Origin: Sphingorhabdus sp. YGSMI21
Lineage (GTDB): Bacteria; Pseudomonadota; Alphaproteobacteria; Sphingomonadales; Sphingomonadaceae
Length of the DNA: 64,000 bases
Assembly: GCF_002776575.1 (NCBI RefSeq)
Contig: NZ_CP022548.1
Coordinates: forward strand, 1,379,001 to 1,443,000
Direction: 5' to 3'
Shown: positions 44,626 to 54,625 of the stretch, in pieces
How positions within the stretch are numbered: position 1 is the first letter of the stretch
How the letters are laid out: every line of letters begins with the position of its first letter
Program-made: the position numbers and the translations under genes
Notes under the pieces: generated by a model
What the model was told of the DNA's origin: nothing
The model's database searches: none
Seen by the model: the letters and a program-made list of their open reading frames with translations, nothing else

Positions 44626-45057
44626 ATGGACGGTTTAGTGACAATCAGGACAATCGGACATGGCTTGGCTGCGCAAGCGGTTTCGGCCGCTCTCGCCAAG
44701 GGCGACGAAACCGGTTGCCCGGTTGCTGCAGCAGTCATCGGGGCAGGCGGCGAGTTGGTGGCTTTGCTTCGCGCGAGCGGCACACCCTTCCCCTCATCGC
44801 AAATTGCCCAGGACAAGGCTTATACCGCCGCCAGCTTCCGAGTTCCGACGCCTGAAGTGTACAAGATGGTTTCGGGCAATCCAGCGTTGAGCACCGGGCT
44901 AACCGCACGAACGGGAATTGTGATGTTTGGCGGAGGATTGCCGATCGTAATTGACGGCGAATTCGTTGGCGCGATCGGCGTATCGGGTGGGTCCGAAGAA
45001 ATCGACATTGCCTGCTCCAACGCCGGCCTCTCCGCAATCGGCGGGGCGCAACATTAA
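44626..45057 (+). CDS. GlcG/HbpS-family (DUF336) protein
   Basis: A 143-residue protein of the GlcG/HbpS family: VAAAVIGAGGELVALLRASG, QDKAYTAASFRVPT, GLPIVIDGEFVGAIGVSGGS. Family members bind heme or small ligands, but no enzymatic role is agreed; related genes occur in many aromatic and propanediol operons. It starts 2 bp after xylE and so is co-expressed with the meta pathway. A supporting or protective role for the ring-cleavage enzymes is only inference. Confidence 0.85.
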   Translation: MDGLVTIRTIGHGLAAQAVSAALAKGDETGCPVAAAVIGAGGELVALLRASGTPFPSSQIAQDKAYTAASFRVPTPEVYKMVSGNPALSTGLTARTGIVMFGGGLPIVIDGEFVGAIGVSGGSEEIDIACSNAGLSAIGGAQH

Positions 45058-45096
45058 ACGCCTGGTGCCCCCATTCATTGGAACAATAGTAATCAA

Positions 45097-46581
45097 ATGA
45101 CTAGCAAAACGTCTCGACCGGTTACCGACACCATTCTCAATTTCATTGGGGGTTCCTTTCGCAAGGGCAGCCAGGGCAAGGCCTTTGCCAACGTCAACCC
45201 AGCAACCGGACAAACGATCGGTACCGTCCATGAGGCGAGTGAAGCCGATGTGGCCGACGCAGTGGCAGCGGCCAGGGCAGCGCTTGACGGGCCGTGGGGC
45301 AAAATGACAACGGCCGAAAGGGTCAAGTTGATCGTTGCGGTAGCCGACGAGATCGACCGCCGTTCGGGGGATTTTCTTGAGGCGGAGGTCGCCGACACTG
45401 GCAAGCCCCGCCACCTGGCTTCGCATATCGATATTCCGCGCGGCGCAGCAAATTTTCGGATGTTCGCCGATGTTATTGCGACGATGCCGAACGAATCTTT
45501 CACGACGCCAACGCCCGATGGCGGGCGGGCAATCAATTACGCGGTGCGCAAGCCCAAGGGCGTGATTGCGGTGATATGCCCGTGGAATTTCCCTCTCCTG
45601 CTGATGACCTGGAAGGTCGGACCTGCGCTGGCCTGCGGCAACACCGTCGTGATCAAGCCGTCGGAGGAAACCCCACGTACGGCGGCTCTTCTTGGCGAAG
45701 TCATGAATAAGGTGGGGGTGCCAGAGGGCGTCTACAACGTAGTGCATGGTTTCGGCGCGGGCTCGGCCGGGGAATATCTGACCACCAACAAGGATGTGGA
45801 CGCCATAACCTTTACCGGAGAGACCGGGACTGGCCAGGCGATCATGCAGAAGGCTGCGATCGGGGTTCGCGACGTGTCTTTCGAGCTCGGCGGCAAGAAC
45901 GCGGCGATCGTCTTCGCCGACGCTGATCTCGACAAGGCGATCGAGGGCCTCTCGCGCTCGGTCTTCCTCAACACCGGGCAGGTCTGCCTCGGCACTGAGC
46001 GCGTCTATGTCGAGCGACCGCTGTTTGATGAATTCGTCCGGCGGATGACGCTAGCGGCGCAGGCATTCAAGCCCGGTGCCATAGACGATCCGGCCTACCT
46101 TGGGCCGCTGAGCAGCGCAGAGCACCGCGAAAAGGTACTCGGCTATTACGCGAAGGCGGTGGAAGAAGGGGCGACGGTTGTCACTGGCGGCGGCGTTCCG
46201 GAAGTCGATGGCGATCAGGCGGGCGGCTTCTACGTGGAGCCAACGCTGTGGACCGGCCTAGCTCATGACAGCACGGTGATGCGCGAGGAAATCTTCGGTC
46301 CATGCTGCGGCCTGATCCTCTTCGACAGCGAAGACGAGGTCATCGCGCTGGCCAATGACACCGACTACGGACTGTGCGCGACCGTATGGACCGAAAATAT
46401 CTCGCGCGCGCACCGGGTGGCGGCGGCGATGCAAGTGGGTGTGTGCTGGGTCAATTGCTGGTTCCTGCGCGATTTGCGCACCGCATTCGGCGGATCAGGC
46501 CATTCCGGCATTGGGCGGGAGGGCGGTGTTCACAGCCTCGAATTCTACACTGAAACTGAAAACATCTGCGTGAAACTCTGA
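45097..46581 (+). CDS. xylG: 2-Hydroxymuconic semialdehyde dehydrogenase
   Basis: A 494-residue aldehyde dehydrogenase of the XylG/DmpC group: ICPWNFPLLLMTWKVGPALA, VSFELGGKNAAIVFADADLD with the catalytic Glu, and LNTGQVCLGTERVYVE with the catalytic Cys (about residue 297); CWVNCWFLRDLRTAFGGSGH is specific to the hydroxymuconic semialdehyde subgroup. It oxidises the catechol ring-fission product to 2-hydroxymuconate (4-oxalocrotonate enol). It is followed after 4 bp by xylJ. Confidence 0.94.
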   Translation: MTSKTSRPVTDTILNFIGGSFRKGSQGKAFANVNPATGQTIGTVHEASEADVADAVAAARAALDGPWGKMTTAERVKLIVAVADEIDRRSGDFLEAEVADTGKPRHLASHIDIPRGAANFRMFADVIATMPNESFTTPTPDGGRAINYAVRKPKGVIAVICPWNFPLLLMTWKVGPALACGNTVVIKPSEETPRTAALLGEVMNKVGVPEGVYNVVHGFGAGSAGEYLTTNKDVDAITFTGETGTGQAIMQKAAIGVRDVSFELGGKNAAIVFADADLDKAIEGLSRSVFLNTGQVCLGTERVYVERPLFDEFVRRMTLAAQAFKPGAIDDPAYLGPLSSAEHREKVLGYYAKAVEEGATVVTGGGVPEVDGDQAGGFYVEPTLWTGLAHDSTVMREEIFGPCCGLILFDSEDEVIALANDTDYGLCATVWTENISRAHRVAAAMQVGVCWVNCWFLRDLRTAFGGSGHSGIGREGGVHSLEFYTETENICVKL

Positions 46582-46585
46582 AACC

Positions 46586-47398
46586 ATGACTACAGAAACC
46601 AACATCGACCCTAAGGTCATTCAACAAGCCGCCGAACAATTGCGCGGTGCCGCGATAAGCGGAAAACCCGTGGCGCCGGTTCGCGATCTCATATCGGCGG
46701 GCGGCGTGGATGCGGCCTATGCCGTGCAGGAGGTCAATACCCGGCACTATGTCGACAGCGGACGAAGACTGGTAGGCCGCAAGATCGGCCTCACCTCGCT
46801 CGCGGTCCAGCGGCAGCTTGGTGTCGACCAGCCCGATTACGGCATGCTGTTTGCCGATATGGACGTGCCCGAAGGCATGCCGATCTCGCTTGATCAGGTG
46901 ATTCAGCCCAAGGTCGAGGCCGAGATCGCGATTGTCATCGGCCGCGACCTACCGCATCCGGACCTGACTACCGCCGAAATGATCTGCGCGGTGGAATATG
47001 TCGTGCCGGCGATCGAGATCGTCGACAGCCGGGTGGCCAACTGGGACATTCGTATTTGGGATACCGTAGCTGATAATGCCTCCAGCGGACTGTTCGTGCT
47101 GGGTGCCGTTCCGCGCAAGCTTGACGGGCTAGACCTGCGCGAATGCGGTATGGTGATGGAGATCAAGGGCGAACCCATTTCGGTCGGCGCCGGGATCGCC
47201 TGCCTGGGCAGCCCGATCACCGCGTCCTTGTGGTTGGCGCAGGTGATGGCGCGTGTCGGTCGGCCGTTGCTTGAAGGCGACGTGATCCTGTCGGGTGCGC
47301 TCGGTCCGATGGCCGGCGTGAACCGCGGTGAGGTTGTCGAGGCAAGAATCAACGGAGTTGGAACAGTTCGCGCAGAATTCGCCGCCGACGGCAACTGA
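46586..47398 (+). CDS. xylJ: 2-Oxopent-4-enoate hydratase
   Basis: A 270-residue hydratase of the DmpE/XylJ/MhpD family: [20 protein letters not shown] then [25 protein letters not shown], and [13 protein letters not shown] with [10 protein letters not shown]. It hydrates 2-hydroxypenta-2,4-dienoate to 4-hydroxy-2-oxovalerate. It is distinguished from the related decarboxylase at 49391 by gene order (directly before the acylating aldehyde dehydrogenase and aldolase, as in dmpEFG) and by the [10 protein letters not shown] motif. Confidence 0.9.
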   Translation: MTTETNIDPKVIQQAAEQLRGAAISGKPVAPVRDLISAGGVDAAYAVQEVNTRHYVDSGRRLVGRKIGLTSLAVQRQLGVDQPDYGMLFADMDVPEGMPISLDQVIQPKVEAEIAIVIGRDLPHPDLTTAEMICAVEYVVPAIEIVDSRVANWDIRIWDTVADNASSGLFVLGAVPRKLDGLDLRECGMVMEIKGEPISVGAGIACLGSPITASLWLAQVMARVGRPLLEGDVILSGALGPMAGVNRGEVVEARINGVGTVRAEFAADGN

Positions 47399-47420
47399 AG
47401 ATTGGATGAAAGACAAACCT

Positions 47421-48359
47421 ATGGCTAAAATGAAATGTGCGATTATCGGCTCAGGCAATATCGGCACTGACCTGATGATCAAATTGCTCAAGGGTTCGGA
47501 CGTGCTCGAACTCGCCGTAGTAGTCGGCATTGATCCGGCATCCGAGGGACTGGCGATGGCCCGCGAACGCGGGGTGACGACCACCCACGAGGGAATTGAG
47601 GGGCTGCGCAAGCTTCCGGCCTATTCGGAGATCGGAATCGTCTTTGATGCGACCTCGGCTTACGCCCACAAGGCGCATGATGCCGCGCTGCAGCGGGACG
47701 GCAAGCTGGTCGTTGACCTGACGCCTGCTGCCTTGGGGCCATTTTTTGTGCCCCCGGTCGGAAATGTGCTCGACAGTAAGGTCCGCAACGTGAACATGGT
47801 CACCTGCGGAGGGCAGGCAACCATCCCGATCGTCGCCGCGGTTTCGCGCGTGAGCCCTGTCCATTACGCTGAAATAGTCGCATCGGTATCATCGCGTTCG
47901 GCGGGGCCGGGTACTCGCGCCAATATCGACGAATTCACCCGCACCACGGCCAAGGCGATCGAGGTCGTCGGCGGTGCGCGCCGCGGACGCGCTATTATCA
48001 TCCTTAATCCGGCTGAGCCGCCGATGATCATGCGCGACACGATCTTCACGCTGACCGACCAGGTTGACGAGGACAGGATCCGCCAGTCGGTGCAGGACAT
48101 GGTGCAGACCGTCCAGTCCTATGTCCCCGGCTATCGCCTCAAGCAGGAGGTGCAGTTCGAACGGTTCGGCTCCAACCATCCGCTGAAAATTCCCGGCTAT
48201 GGCGAATTCGTTGGTCTCAAGACCAGCGTTTTCCTCGAAGTAGAGGGAGCAGGCGATTACCTGCCCAAATATTCCGGCAATCTCGACATTATGACCGCCG
48301 CGGCCAAGGCGGCCGGCGAGCGGCTCGCGCAGCAAAACCTGGCAAAGGTGGCAGCATGA
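47421..48359 (+). CDS. xylQ: Acetaldehyde dehydrogenase (acylating)
   Basis: A 312-residue DmpF/XylQ/MhpF-type enzyme: [23 protein letters not shown]-binding start, [20 protein letters not shown] with the catalytic Cys (about residue 131), [19 protein letters not shown]. It makes acetyl-CoA from acetaldehyde channelled from the aldolase partner. ATG 47421 gives the family's normal N-terminus; the open frame runs 31 codons further into xylJ. It overlaps the aldolase gene by 4 bp, as expected for subunits of one complex. Confidence 0.95.
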   Translation: MAKMKCAIIGSGNIGTDLMIKLLKGSDVLELAVVVGIDPASEGLAMARERGVTTTHEGIEGLRKLPAYSEIGIVFDATSAYAHKAHDAALQRDGKLVVDLTPAALGPFFVPPVGNVLDSKVRNVNMVTCGGQATIPIVAAVSRVSPVHYAEIVASVSSRSAGPGTRANIDEFTRTTAKAIEVVGGARRGRAIIILNPAEPPMIMRDTIFTLTDQVDEDRIRQSVQDMVQTVQSYVPGYRLKQEVQFERFGSNHPLKIPGYGEFVGLKTSVFLEVEGAGDYLPKYSGNLDIMTAAAKAAGERLAQQNLAKVAA

Positions 48360-49387
48360 CCTTCAATCCCAAAACCGACAAGCTCTACATCCAGGATGTT
48401 ACCCTGCGTGATGGGATGCACGCGATTCTTCACATGTACGGCACAGACAGCGTCCGCACGATCGCCAAAGCCCTGGACGATGCCGGTGTCGACGCCATCG
48501 AAGTGTCGCACGGCGATGGCCTCAACGGCACGTCATTCAATTATGGCTTTGGCTCTCACACCGATTGGGAATGGATCGAGGCGGCAGCCGACGTGATCAA
48601 ACGGGCGGTGCTGACCACGCTGCTGGTGCCTGGCATCGGCACTGTCGAAGAGCTTCGCCGTGCTTACGCATTGGGTGTTCGCTCGGTGCGGGTCGCGACC
48701 CATTGCACCGAGGCAGACGTTGCCAAGCAGCATATCGGTATCGCCCGCGATCTCGGTATGGATGTATCGGGCTTTCTGATGATGAGCCACATGATCGACG
48801 CCGAGGCGCTGGCCCAGCAGGCCTTGCTGATGGAAAGCTACGGCGCGCACTGCGTTTATGTGACCGACAGCGGCGGCGCGCTGGACATGGATGGTGTGCG
48901 CGAGCGGCTGCGGGCCTACGACCGCGTGCTCAAGCCGGAAACCCAGCGCGGCATGCATGCCCACCACAATTTGTCGCTCGGTGTCGCGAATTCGATCGTT
49001 GCCGCTCAGGAAGGCGCCGTACGGATCGATGCCAGCCTTGCAGGCATGGGGGCAGGGGCGGGCAACGCCCCGCTCGAAGTGTTCGTTGCTGCGGCCGACC
49101 GAAAGGGCTGGAACCATGGATGCGACGTGATGGCGCTGATGGACGCAGCAGAAGATCTGGTCCGTCCACTTCAGGATCGCCCGGTGCGGGTCGACCGCGA
49201 GACTCTGAGCCTGGGTTATGCCGGTGTCTATTCAAGCTTCCTTCGTCACGCGGAAAAGGCCGCCGAACAATACGGCCTCGACACCCGCGAAATACTGATC
49301 GAACTGGGTAAACGGCGTATGGTTGGCGGGCAGGAAGACATGATCGTCGATGTTGCGCTCGATCTCGTTTCCGCGCGGGCAGCATAG
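48356..49387 (+). CDS. xylK: 4-Hydroxy-2-oxovalerate aldolase
   Basis: A 343-residue DmpG/XylK-type aldolase of the DRE-TIM family: [20 protein letters not shown] with metal-binding Asp, [20 protein letters not shown], and [20 protein letters not shown] with metal-binding histidines, plus [20 protein letters not shown]. It splits 4-hydroxy-2-oxovalerate to pyruvate and acetaldehyde and passes the latter to XylQ. It ends 3 bp before the next ATG. Confidence 0.95.
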   Translation: MTFNPKTDKLYIQDVTLRDGMHAILHMYGTDSVRTIAKALDDAGVDAIEVSHGDGLNGTSFNYGFGSHTDWEWIEAAADVIKRAVLTTLLVPGIGTVEELRRAYALGVRSVRVATHCTEADVAKQHIGIARDLGMDVSGFLMMSHMIDAEALAQQALLMESYGAHCVYVTDSGGALDMDGVRERLRAYDRVLKPETQRGMHAHHNLSLGVANSIVAAQEGAVRIDASLAGMGAGAGNAPLEVFVAAADRKGWNHGCDVMALMDAAEDLVRPLQDRPVRVDRETLSLGYAGVYSSFLRHAEKAAEQYGLDTREILIELGKRRMVGGQEDMIVDVALDLVSARAA

Positions 49388-49390
49388 GCG

Positions 49391-50167
49391 ATGGCAATGG
49401 ACAAGATTGAACGTTACGCGGAAATTCTGGACAGCGCGGCGCTTCATGCGCGCGCAACGCCACAGCTCACGCATACCGACCCCGATCTGAGCGTGGCGGA
49501 TGCCTATCTGGTGCAGAAGCTTTCGGTCGATCGTCGCCTCAGCCGCGGTGAACGCCGAATCGGAGTCAAAATGGGTCTGACGAGCCGGGCCAAGATGCTG
49601 CAGGTCGGGGTCGACGAGGTGGCCTGGGGACGCCTGACCGACGCGATGCTGATCGAGGAAGGCGCGTCGATGTCTCGCGCACGTTTCGTTCACCCACGGG
49701 TTGAACCGGAAGTGGCTTTTCTTATGAAGGCACCGCTTTCCGGAAAGGTCACAGCGATGGAGGCGCTGGCGGCGGTCGAAGCGATTGCTCCGGCAATGGA
49801 GATCATTGATAGCCGGTATGAGAACTTCAAGTTCGCTTTGTCTGATGTTATTGCTGACAACACCTCGTCCTCTGGCCTTGTGATCGGACAATGGAACGAT
49901 CCGGCCAAGGATTTCTCGAACCTCGGGGTTGTTCTCGAAATCGACGGCCATGTGATCGAGGTCGGTTCGACTGCAGCTATTCTCGGCCATCCCTTGCGGT
50001 CGTTGGTCGCCGCAGCGCGACTTGTCGCTGAAGGCGGAGAAGAAATCTCAGCAGGCGACATCGTCATGGCAGGTGGCATCACCGCCGCTCCCAATCTCGC
50101 GCCCGGTCAAACCGTCCGCACAAGTATCCAGGGGCTTGGTGCCGTAATGTTCCAGGTGGAGGCGTAA
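49391..50167 (+). CDS. xylI: 4-Oxalocrotonate decarboxylase
   Basis: A 258-residue member of the hydratase/decarboxylase family with RRIGVKMGLTSRAKMLQVGV, VHPRVEPEVAFLMKAPL, and AMEIIDSRYENFKFALSDVI with ADNTSSSG, the DmpH/XylI pattern. It decarboxylates 2-oxo-3-hexenedioate to 2-oxopent-4-enoate, in complex with XylJ in known systems. It is placed after the aldolase and directly before the tautomerase, exactly as dmpG-H-I. Confidence 0.93.
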   Translation: MAMDKIERYAEILDSAALHARATPQLTHTDPDLSVADAYLVQKLSVDRRLSRGERRIGVKMGLTSRAKMLQVGVDEVAWGRLTDAMLIEEGASMSRARFVHPRVEPEVAFLMKAPLSGKVTAMEALAAVEAIAPAMEIIDSRYENFKFALSDVIADNTSSSGLVIGQWNDPAKDFSNLGVVLEIDGHVIEVGSTAAILGHPLRSLVAAARLVAEGGEEISAGDIVMAGGITAAPNLAPGQTVRTSIQGLGAVMFQVEA

Positions 50168-50380
50168 ATGCCAATCATTGAGGTCAACATGCTCGAGGGA
50201 AGATCGACGGACGACAAAGAACGGCTGATCCAAGCCCTGACCGATGCTGCCATCACTTCGATTGGGGCGCCGCGTGAATCCGTTCGCATTATCTTGCGCG
50301 AGATGCCGAGCGGCCACTTCGCGGTCGGGGGACAGTCCTTTGCGGCGAAAGCGGCTGCAAAGGCAGCTGGGAAGGAATAG
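50168..50380 (+). CDS. xylH: 4-Oxalocrotonate tautomerase
   Basis: A 70-residue 4-OT. After Met removal the catalytic Pro1 heads PIIEVNMLEGRSTDDKERLI, and RESVRIILREMPSGHFAVGG holds the active-site arginines. The C-terminus carries an Ala/Lys extension making it slightly longer than the usual 62-63 residues. ATG immediately follows the xylI stop with no gap. It ketonises 2-hydroxymuconate for XylI. Confidence 0.94.
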   Translation: MPIIEVNMLEGRSTDDKERLIQALTDAAITSIGAPRESVRIILREMPSGHFAVGGQSFAAKAAAKAAGKE

Positions 50381-50381
50381 C

Positions 50382-50660
50382 GTGACAGCTGGATCACACC
50401 GGATCCGGATCGTCGGCGGCGCGGAATTCAATTGTGGTGAGGGCGAGCGTGTCTTGCTCGCCATGGAACGATGCGGATCGAGCGATATCGGCGTTGGTTG
50501 CCGGGGCGGAGGGTGCGGAATTTGCCGGATCAGGGTGATCGACGGAGATTACAAGACCGGCAAGATGAGCACGGCGAAGATTTCGGAGGCAGAACGGGAA
50601 GCGGGCTTTGCCCTGGCTTGCAGAGTGTTTCCGGTGAGCGATCTTTTGATCGAAATTTGA
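50382..50660 (+). CDS. xylT: Plant-type [2Fe-2S] ferredoxin, XylT-like
   Basis: A 92-residue ferredoxin starting at GTG 50382, one base after the xylH stop. Cluster ligands are C40-x4-C45-x2-C48 (GCRGGGCGICRIR) and C80 (ALACRVF). XylT-like ferredoxins reduce the inactivated iron of catechol 2,3-dioxygenase. In the TOL and dmp operons it sits beside xylE; here it is at the end of the meta block. It might also assist an oxygenase lacking its own reductase. Confidence 0.88.
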   Translation: MTAGSHRIRIVGGAEFNCGEGERVLLAMERCGSSDIGVGCRGGGCGICRIRVIDGDYKTGKMSTAKISEAEREAGFALACRVFPVSDLLIEI

Positions 50661-50681
50661 TGAAGTCTGAGGAGAGATGCA

Positions 50682-52181
50682 ATGGCTACACAGTTGAAAA
50701 GTGGTACCAACGAATACGGAATCAAGGGCGAATACGGTCACTTTATCGGCGGCGAATGGATTTCCAGTGATAGCGGAAAGACGATCGACCTGATTAACCC
50801 TGCCACCGGGGCAGTGCTGACCAAGATCCAGGCTGGCAACGCCAAAGATATACAGCGTGCAGTGGCCGCTGCCAAGGCTGCCTTCCCCAAGTGGTCCGAA
50901 AGCTCGCCTGCCGAACGACAGGAAATCCTGATCGAGGTCGCCCGCCGGCTCAAGGCGAGGCATCAGCATTATGCGACGCTCGAGACGCTAAACAATGGCA
51001 AGCCGATCCGCGAATCGATGCATTTCGACATGCCGCAGGCAATTGGTCAGTTCGAACTGTTCGCGGGGGCCGCTTACGGCCTGCATGGCCAGACCATTGA
51101 TTATCCCGATGCTGTCGGCATAGTTCATCGCGAGCCGCTGGGCGTGTGCGCGCAGATTATCCCGTGGAACGTGCCGATGCTGATGATGGCCTGCAAGATC
51201 GCGCCAGCCCTCGCTTCGGGTAACACTGTTGTGCTTAAACCTGCTGAGACGGTCTGCCTTTCGGTAATCGAATTCTTCGTGGAAATGGCCGACCTTCTGC
51301 CCCCCGGCGTGATCAACGTGGTCACCGGTTATGGTGCCGACGTCGGTGAGGCGCTTGTCACCCACGAGGACGTTCGGAAGGTCGCCTTCACCGGCTCGGT
51401 GGCGACCGCCCGCCGGATCATGCAATATGCTTCCACCAACATCATTCCGCAGACGCTGGAACTGGGCGGCAAGTCCGCGCACATCGTCTGCGCTGATGCC
51501 GATATTGATGCTGCGGTGGAAAGCGCCACCATGTCGACTGTCCTGAACAAGGGCGAGGTTTGCCTGGCCGGTTCGCGACTGTTCCTGCATGAAGCGATTC
51601 AGGAGGAGTTCCTCGCCAAGTTCAAGGTCGCACTCGAAGGCATTCGCCAAGGCGACCCGCTCGACTTCGCCACACAGCTCGGCGCGCAAGCGTCGCAGAT
51701 GCAGATGGACAAGGTCGTAAGCTACCTCGAACTGGCGACTGAAGAAGGGGCCACCGTTCTGACTGGCGGCAGCCGTAACGGCAATCTAGCCGATGGGCAC
51801 TTCATCAGCCCGACGGTCTTCACCAACGTTAACAACTCGATGCGTATTGCGCGTGAAGAGATTTTTGGCCCGGTCACCAGCGTGATCAGCTGGAAGGACG
51901 AGGAAGATATGATGAAAGCGGCGAACGACACGACATACGGGCTTGCCGGTGGTGTCTGGACTCGCGACCTCGCGCGCGCGCACCGTATTGCCCGCAAGCT
52001 CGAAACCGGCACAGTGTGGATCAACCGCTACTACAACCTGAAGGCGAACATGCCGCTTGGCGGTTACAAGCAGAGCGGGTTCGGCCGTGAATTCAGCCAT
52101 GAAGTGCTGAACCACTACACCCAGACCAAATCGGTCGTGGTCAATTTGCAAGAAGGTCGCACCGGCATGTTCGATCAGTAA
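50682..52181 (+). CDS. NAD-dependent aldehyde dehydrogenase (XylC-like benzaldehyde dehydrogenase)
   Basis: A 499-residue aldehyde dehydrogenase: IIPWNVPMLMMACKIAPALA, TLELGGKSAHIVCADADIDA and VLNKGEVCLAGSRLFLHE with catalytic Cys near residue 300. In this context, with a xylene monooxygenase (XylM/XylA) encoded just beyond, oxidation of benzaldehydes to benzoates feeding XylXY is the likely role. Family members with broad aldehyde range exist, so the substrate is inferred from neighbours. No benzyl alcohol dehydrogenase gene (XylB) is visible in the window. GAGGAGAG precedes the start. Confidence 0.82.
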   Translation: MATQLKSGTNEYGIKGEYGHFIGGEWISSDSGKTIDLINPATGAVLTKIQAGNAKDIQRAVAAAKAAFPKWSESSPAERQEILIEVARRLKARHQHYATLETLNNGKPIRESMHFDMPQAIGQFELFAGAAYGLHGQTIDYPDAVGIVHREPLGVCAQIIPWNVPMLMMACKIAPALASGNTVVLKPAETVCLSVIEFFVEMADLLPPGVINVVTGYGADVGEALVTHEDVRKVAFTGSVATARRIMQYASTNIIPQTLELGGKSAHIVCADADIDAAVESATMSTVLNKGEVCLAGSRLFLHEAIQEEFLAKFKVALEGIRQGDPLDFATQLGAQASQMQMDKVVSYLELATEEGATVLTGGSRNGNLADGHFISPTVFTNVNNSMRIAREEIFGPVTSVISWKDEEDMMKAANDTTYGLAGGVWTRDLARAHRIARKLETGTVWINRYYNLKANMPLGGYKQSGFGREFSHEVLNHYTQTKSVVVNLQEGRTGMFDQ

Positions 52182-52220
52182 TTTTGAACTGAACGACAAT
52201 CGGTGAATGAGGAGAGAAAA

Positions 52221-53021
52221 TTGTCTAAAAGGCTTGATGAGGAGGTGGCGCTACTGACAGGTGGCGCCACCGGGATCGGTGCGGCGATCGTCGCGCGCTA
52301 TGTCGAAGAAGGTGCCAAGGTCGGCGTGCTTGTCAAGGACGCCGAACAGGCAGAGCTGGTTCGTGCGCGGCATGGCGACAGCGTCATTGCGGTGACAGGA
52401 GACGTTCGTTCCTATGCAGACAATGCCCGCGCAGTGGCTGAAACCGTGGCGGCTTTCGGCAAGCTCGATGTGTTTGTCGGAAACGTTGGCATCTGGGATT
52501 TCATGGTCCCGCTCGAACAGCAGGAGCCTGAACAGCTAGGCAAGGTCTTTGACGAAATCTTCGATGTCAACCTGAAGGCCTATTTTCTTGGTGCTCACGC
52601 AGCTATCCCTGAACTCAGGAAGGTCAAGGGGAGTATTATTTTCACAGCCTCGACCTCTAGTTATTATACTGGAGGCGGCGGTACTCTGTACGTCGCTTCC
52701 AAACACGCTGTGGTCGGGCTGATAAAACAGCTGGCTTGGGAACTGGCACCGGACATCAGAGTCAATGGCGTTGCGCCTGGAGGGACACGGACCCCGCTCA
52801 GCGGCACCCAGACCGGTGGCTTTTCAGAGACAAAGATGGAACAGATGCCCGGGCTTGACGATCTGATTTCCAGCATGACCCCGCTTGGACGGATCGCCGA
52901 ACCTGCTGATCATGCGGGTCTCTACGCCCTTTTGGCTTCGCGGCGGGACTCTTCGTACATGACCGGAACGGTGCTTTTGAGCGATGGCGGTATCGGAATC
53001 GGCAAACGTCCGGACGGGTGA
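52221..53021 (+). CDS. bphB: cis-Dihydrodiol dehydrogenase (SDR, BphB/NahB type)
   Basis: A 266-residue short-chain dehydrogenase: [20 protein letters not shown] cofactor loop, [11 protein letters not shown], and the catalytic Ser-Tyr-Lys in [14 protein letters not shown] and [11 protein letters not shown]. The variant VGNVGIWDF is typical of BphB/NahB diol dehydrogenases. TTG 52221 ([10 protein letters not shown]) is the best start, with GAGGAGAG five bases before it; GTG 52203 is open but lacks a site. It would rearomatise cis-diols made by the NDO-type oxygenases. Confidence 0.88.
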   Translation: MSKRLDEEVALLTGGATGIGAAIVARYVEEGAKVGVLVKDAEQAELVRARHGDSVIAVTGDVRSYADNARAVAETVAAFGKLDVFVGNVGIWDFMVPLEQQEPEQLGKVFDEIFDVNLKAYFLGAHAAIPELRKVKGSIIFTASTSSYYTGGGGTLYVASKHAVVGLIKQLAWELAPDIRVNGVAPGGTRTPLSGTQTGGFSETKMEQMPGLDDLISSMTPLGRIAEPADHAGLYALLASRRDSSYMTGTVLLSDGGIGIGKRPDG

Positions 53022-53079
53022 ACACTCTGCACAGAGCTAGGGTCGTTAGAATCAAGCACACGACAAAAGGAGAGATGCC

Positions 53080-53460
53080 ATGGCTGAGAAATTTCCATTT
53101 TCCGACTTGCTCGTCATTTCGGGAGTCATTGGAGCCGCGCGGTGGAAACCGACGCACTTCGGGCCGGCCGTCGCTCCTCCCCAACTAGCCGAATTCGGCG
53201 GCAATCTCACAAGAGATCGTGCGGAACGGATGATGGCTCACGCCGAAGCCGGGGGGCTCGCAATTTACGGGATCGGCCAGCTGAGCTACCATCGTGCGCC
53301 GGTCGACAAGACAGTCGTCTATCCGATCGACGCCTTTTACGCGCATGGTCAGTACACGTCGGTTATTGCTACCTTGAACCGCGTTGCAGTTCTGCTCGAC
53401 AACACCGAAAAGGTGGATATCCAGGAAATGGTTGGCAAGATGATCCGGGTCGATAACTGA
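53080..53460 (+). CDS. Uncharacterised small protein of the aromatic cluster
   Basis: A 126-residue protein, AEKFPFSDLLVISGVIGAAR at the start and HAEAGGLAIYGIGQLSYHRA in the middle, with no signal peptide, membrane segment or domain I recognise. AAGGAGAGATG supports the ATG at 53080. It follows bphB by 58 bp and is the last plus-strand gene before the convergent xylA. Co-transcription with the catabolic operon argues for a real role, perhaps ligand binding; nothing in the sequence shows which. Confidence 0.65.
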   Translation: MAEKFPFSDLLVISGVIGAARWKPTHFGPAVAPPQLAEFGGNLTRDRAERMMAHAEAGGLAIYGIGQLSYHRAPVDKTVVYPIDAFYAHGQYTSVIATLNRVAVLLDNTEKVDIQEMVGKMIRVDN

Positions 53461-53555
53461 CTCGGCGGCGGTGTATCACTGTCTAGGGCCCGGCTTGGCA
53501 TTGTTGCCCTGGGTGCAAGACCGCGCTTGGCGCAAAGGCCATTTTGTCTCTGCGG

Positions 53556-54596
53556 TTACCGCGCGCTGCTGCGATCGAGGAAACGATCTGCAGAGATCGT
53601 ATCGCGAGACACGCCGGCTTTGAGTAACTCTTCTTCGGCGAGGTCGACCATCGCGGGCGGACCGCACAGATAGGCCTCGCATAGCGCCTTATCCAGTAGT
53701 CCGGCGATCTGCTGCGTCACCAGCCCACGTGCGCCATCCCAGGCGCTATCAGGAGCCTCTTCGGACAGGACCGGTCTAAATTCGAACGGCCCATTCCAGG
53801 CGGCTTTGAGTTCGCCGATTCCATCGAGGCAATAAAGATGTGCCTGGCTCCTTGCGCCATATAACAGGACAACCGGCCGATTCGCGCCGTTCGCAAGAGC
53901 TTCCTGCAAGATGGCCATGATCGGCGCGAGGCCGCTACCTCCAGCGATGCAGAGCATTGGCGCGGTGCTCGTCTTGAGGTGGAACTCGCCATAGGGAGCT
54001 GACACCATCAACTGCGTTCCGATACGCTCACCTCCGAACAGCCAGTCGGTGAAAGTGCCTCCCGGAACATGGCGGACATGGAACTGCAACTGCCGGGCCG
54101 GCCCGGCCTTGGGTGCGAAAGCGAAGGAATAGCTGCGTGGACCGTCGATGCCGGGCGCGCTCAGATCGGCGTACTGGCCAGGGGTAAAGGAAAGCGGCCG
54201 GTCAAGCTCGACAATGAGATTGATTATATCCGGACAAAGCCGAGGGGACGCGACGATCGTCGCGGAATAATTTTCGACAGTTTGCTGACTCAACAGGGGA
54301 GCGTCGAGCGCAATAGTCAGGTCCGACCGTGGTAACGCTTGGCAAGCAAGCCTGTACCCGGCCGACAGGTCGTCGCGTTCCAGAGCCAATGCAGATGGAC
54401 TGAGTTCGCGTATCCTACCGTCCACAAGCTTGAATTTGCAGGTTCCACACGAGCCGACTTTACAATCGTGAGGCATCGCCAGTCCTTCGGCGAGCATTGC
54501 TTCGAGCAGGGTCTTGTCTCGGGCGACCAGCAACGTCCGAGCTTCGGATGCCAAGGTCACCTTGTTAAGCTCGGGTTTTTTCAGGAAGGAGAACAT
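53556..54596 (-). CDS. xylA: Xylene monooxygenase electron-transfer component
   Basis: A 346-residue ferredoxin-NAD(P)H reductase. The N-terminal plant-type [2Fe-2S] domain has C45-x4-C50-x2-C53 (DCKVGSCGTCKFKL) and C85; then the FAD site RSYSFAFAPK (about 152-161) and the NAD site LCIAGGSGLAPIMAILQEAL, ending with AYLCGPPAMVDLAEEEL. This order is that of TOL XylA (about 350 residues), which reduces XylM. A strong hairpin separates it from xylM. It could also serve XylXY, which lacks its own reductase here. Confidence 0.92.
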   Translation of the reverse strand: MFSFLKKPELNKVTLASEARTLLVARDKTLLEAMLAEGLAMPHDCKVGSCGTCKFKLVDGRIRELSPSALALERDDLSAGYRLACQALPRSDLTIALDAPLLSQQTVENYSATIVASPRLCPDIINLIVELDRPLSFTPGQYADLSAPGIDGPRSYSFAFAPKAGPARQLQFHVRHVPGGTFTDWLFGGERIGTQLMVSAPYGEFHLKTSTAPMLCIAGGSGLAPIMAILQEALANGANRPVVLLYGARSQAHLYCLDGIGELKAAWNGPFEFRPVLSEEAPDSAWDGARGLVTQQIAGLLDKALCEAYLCGPPAMVDLAEEELLKAGVSRDTISADRFLDRSSAR

Positions 54597-54625
54597 GAAG
54601 GCGACCTACTGTGCTGGATTGAGGG

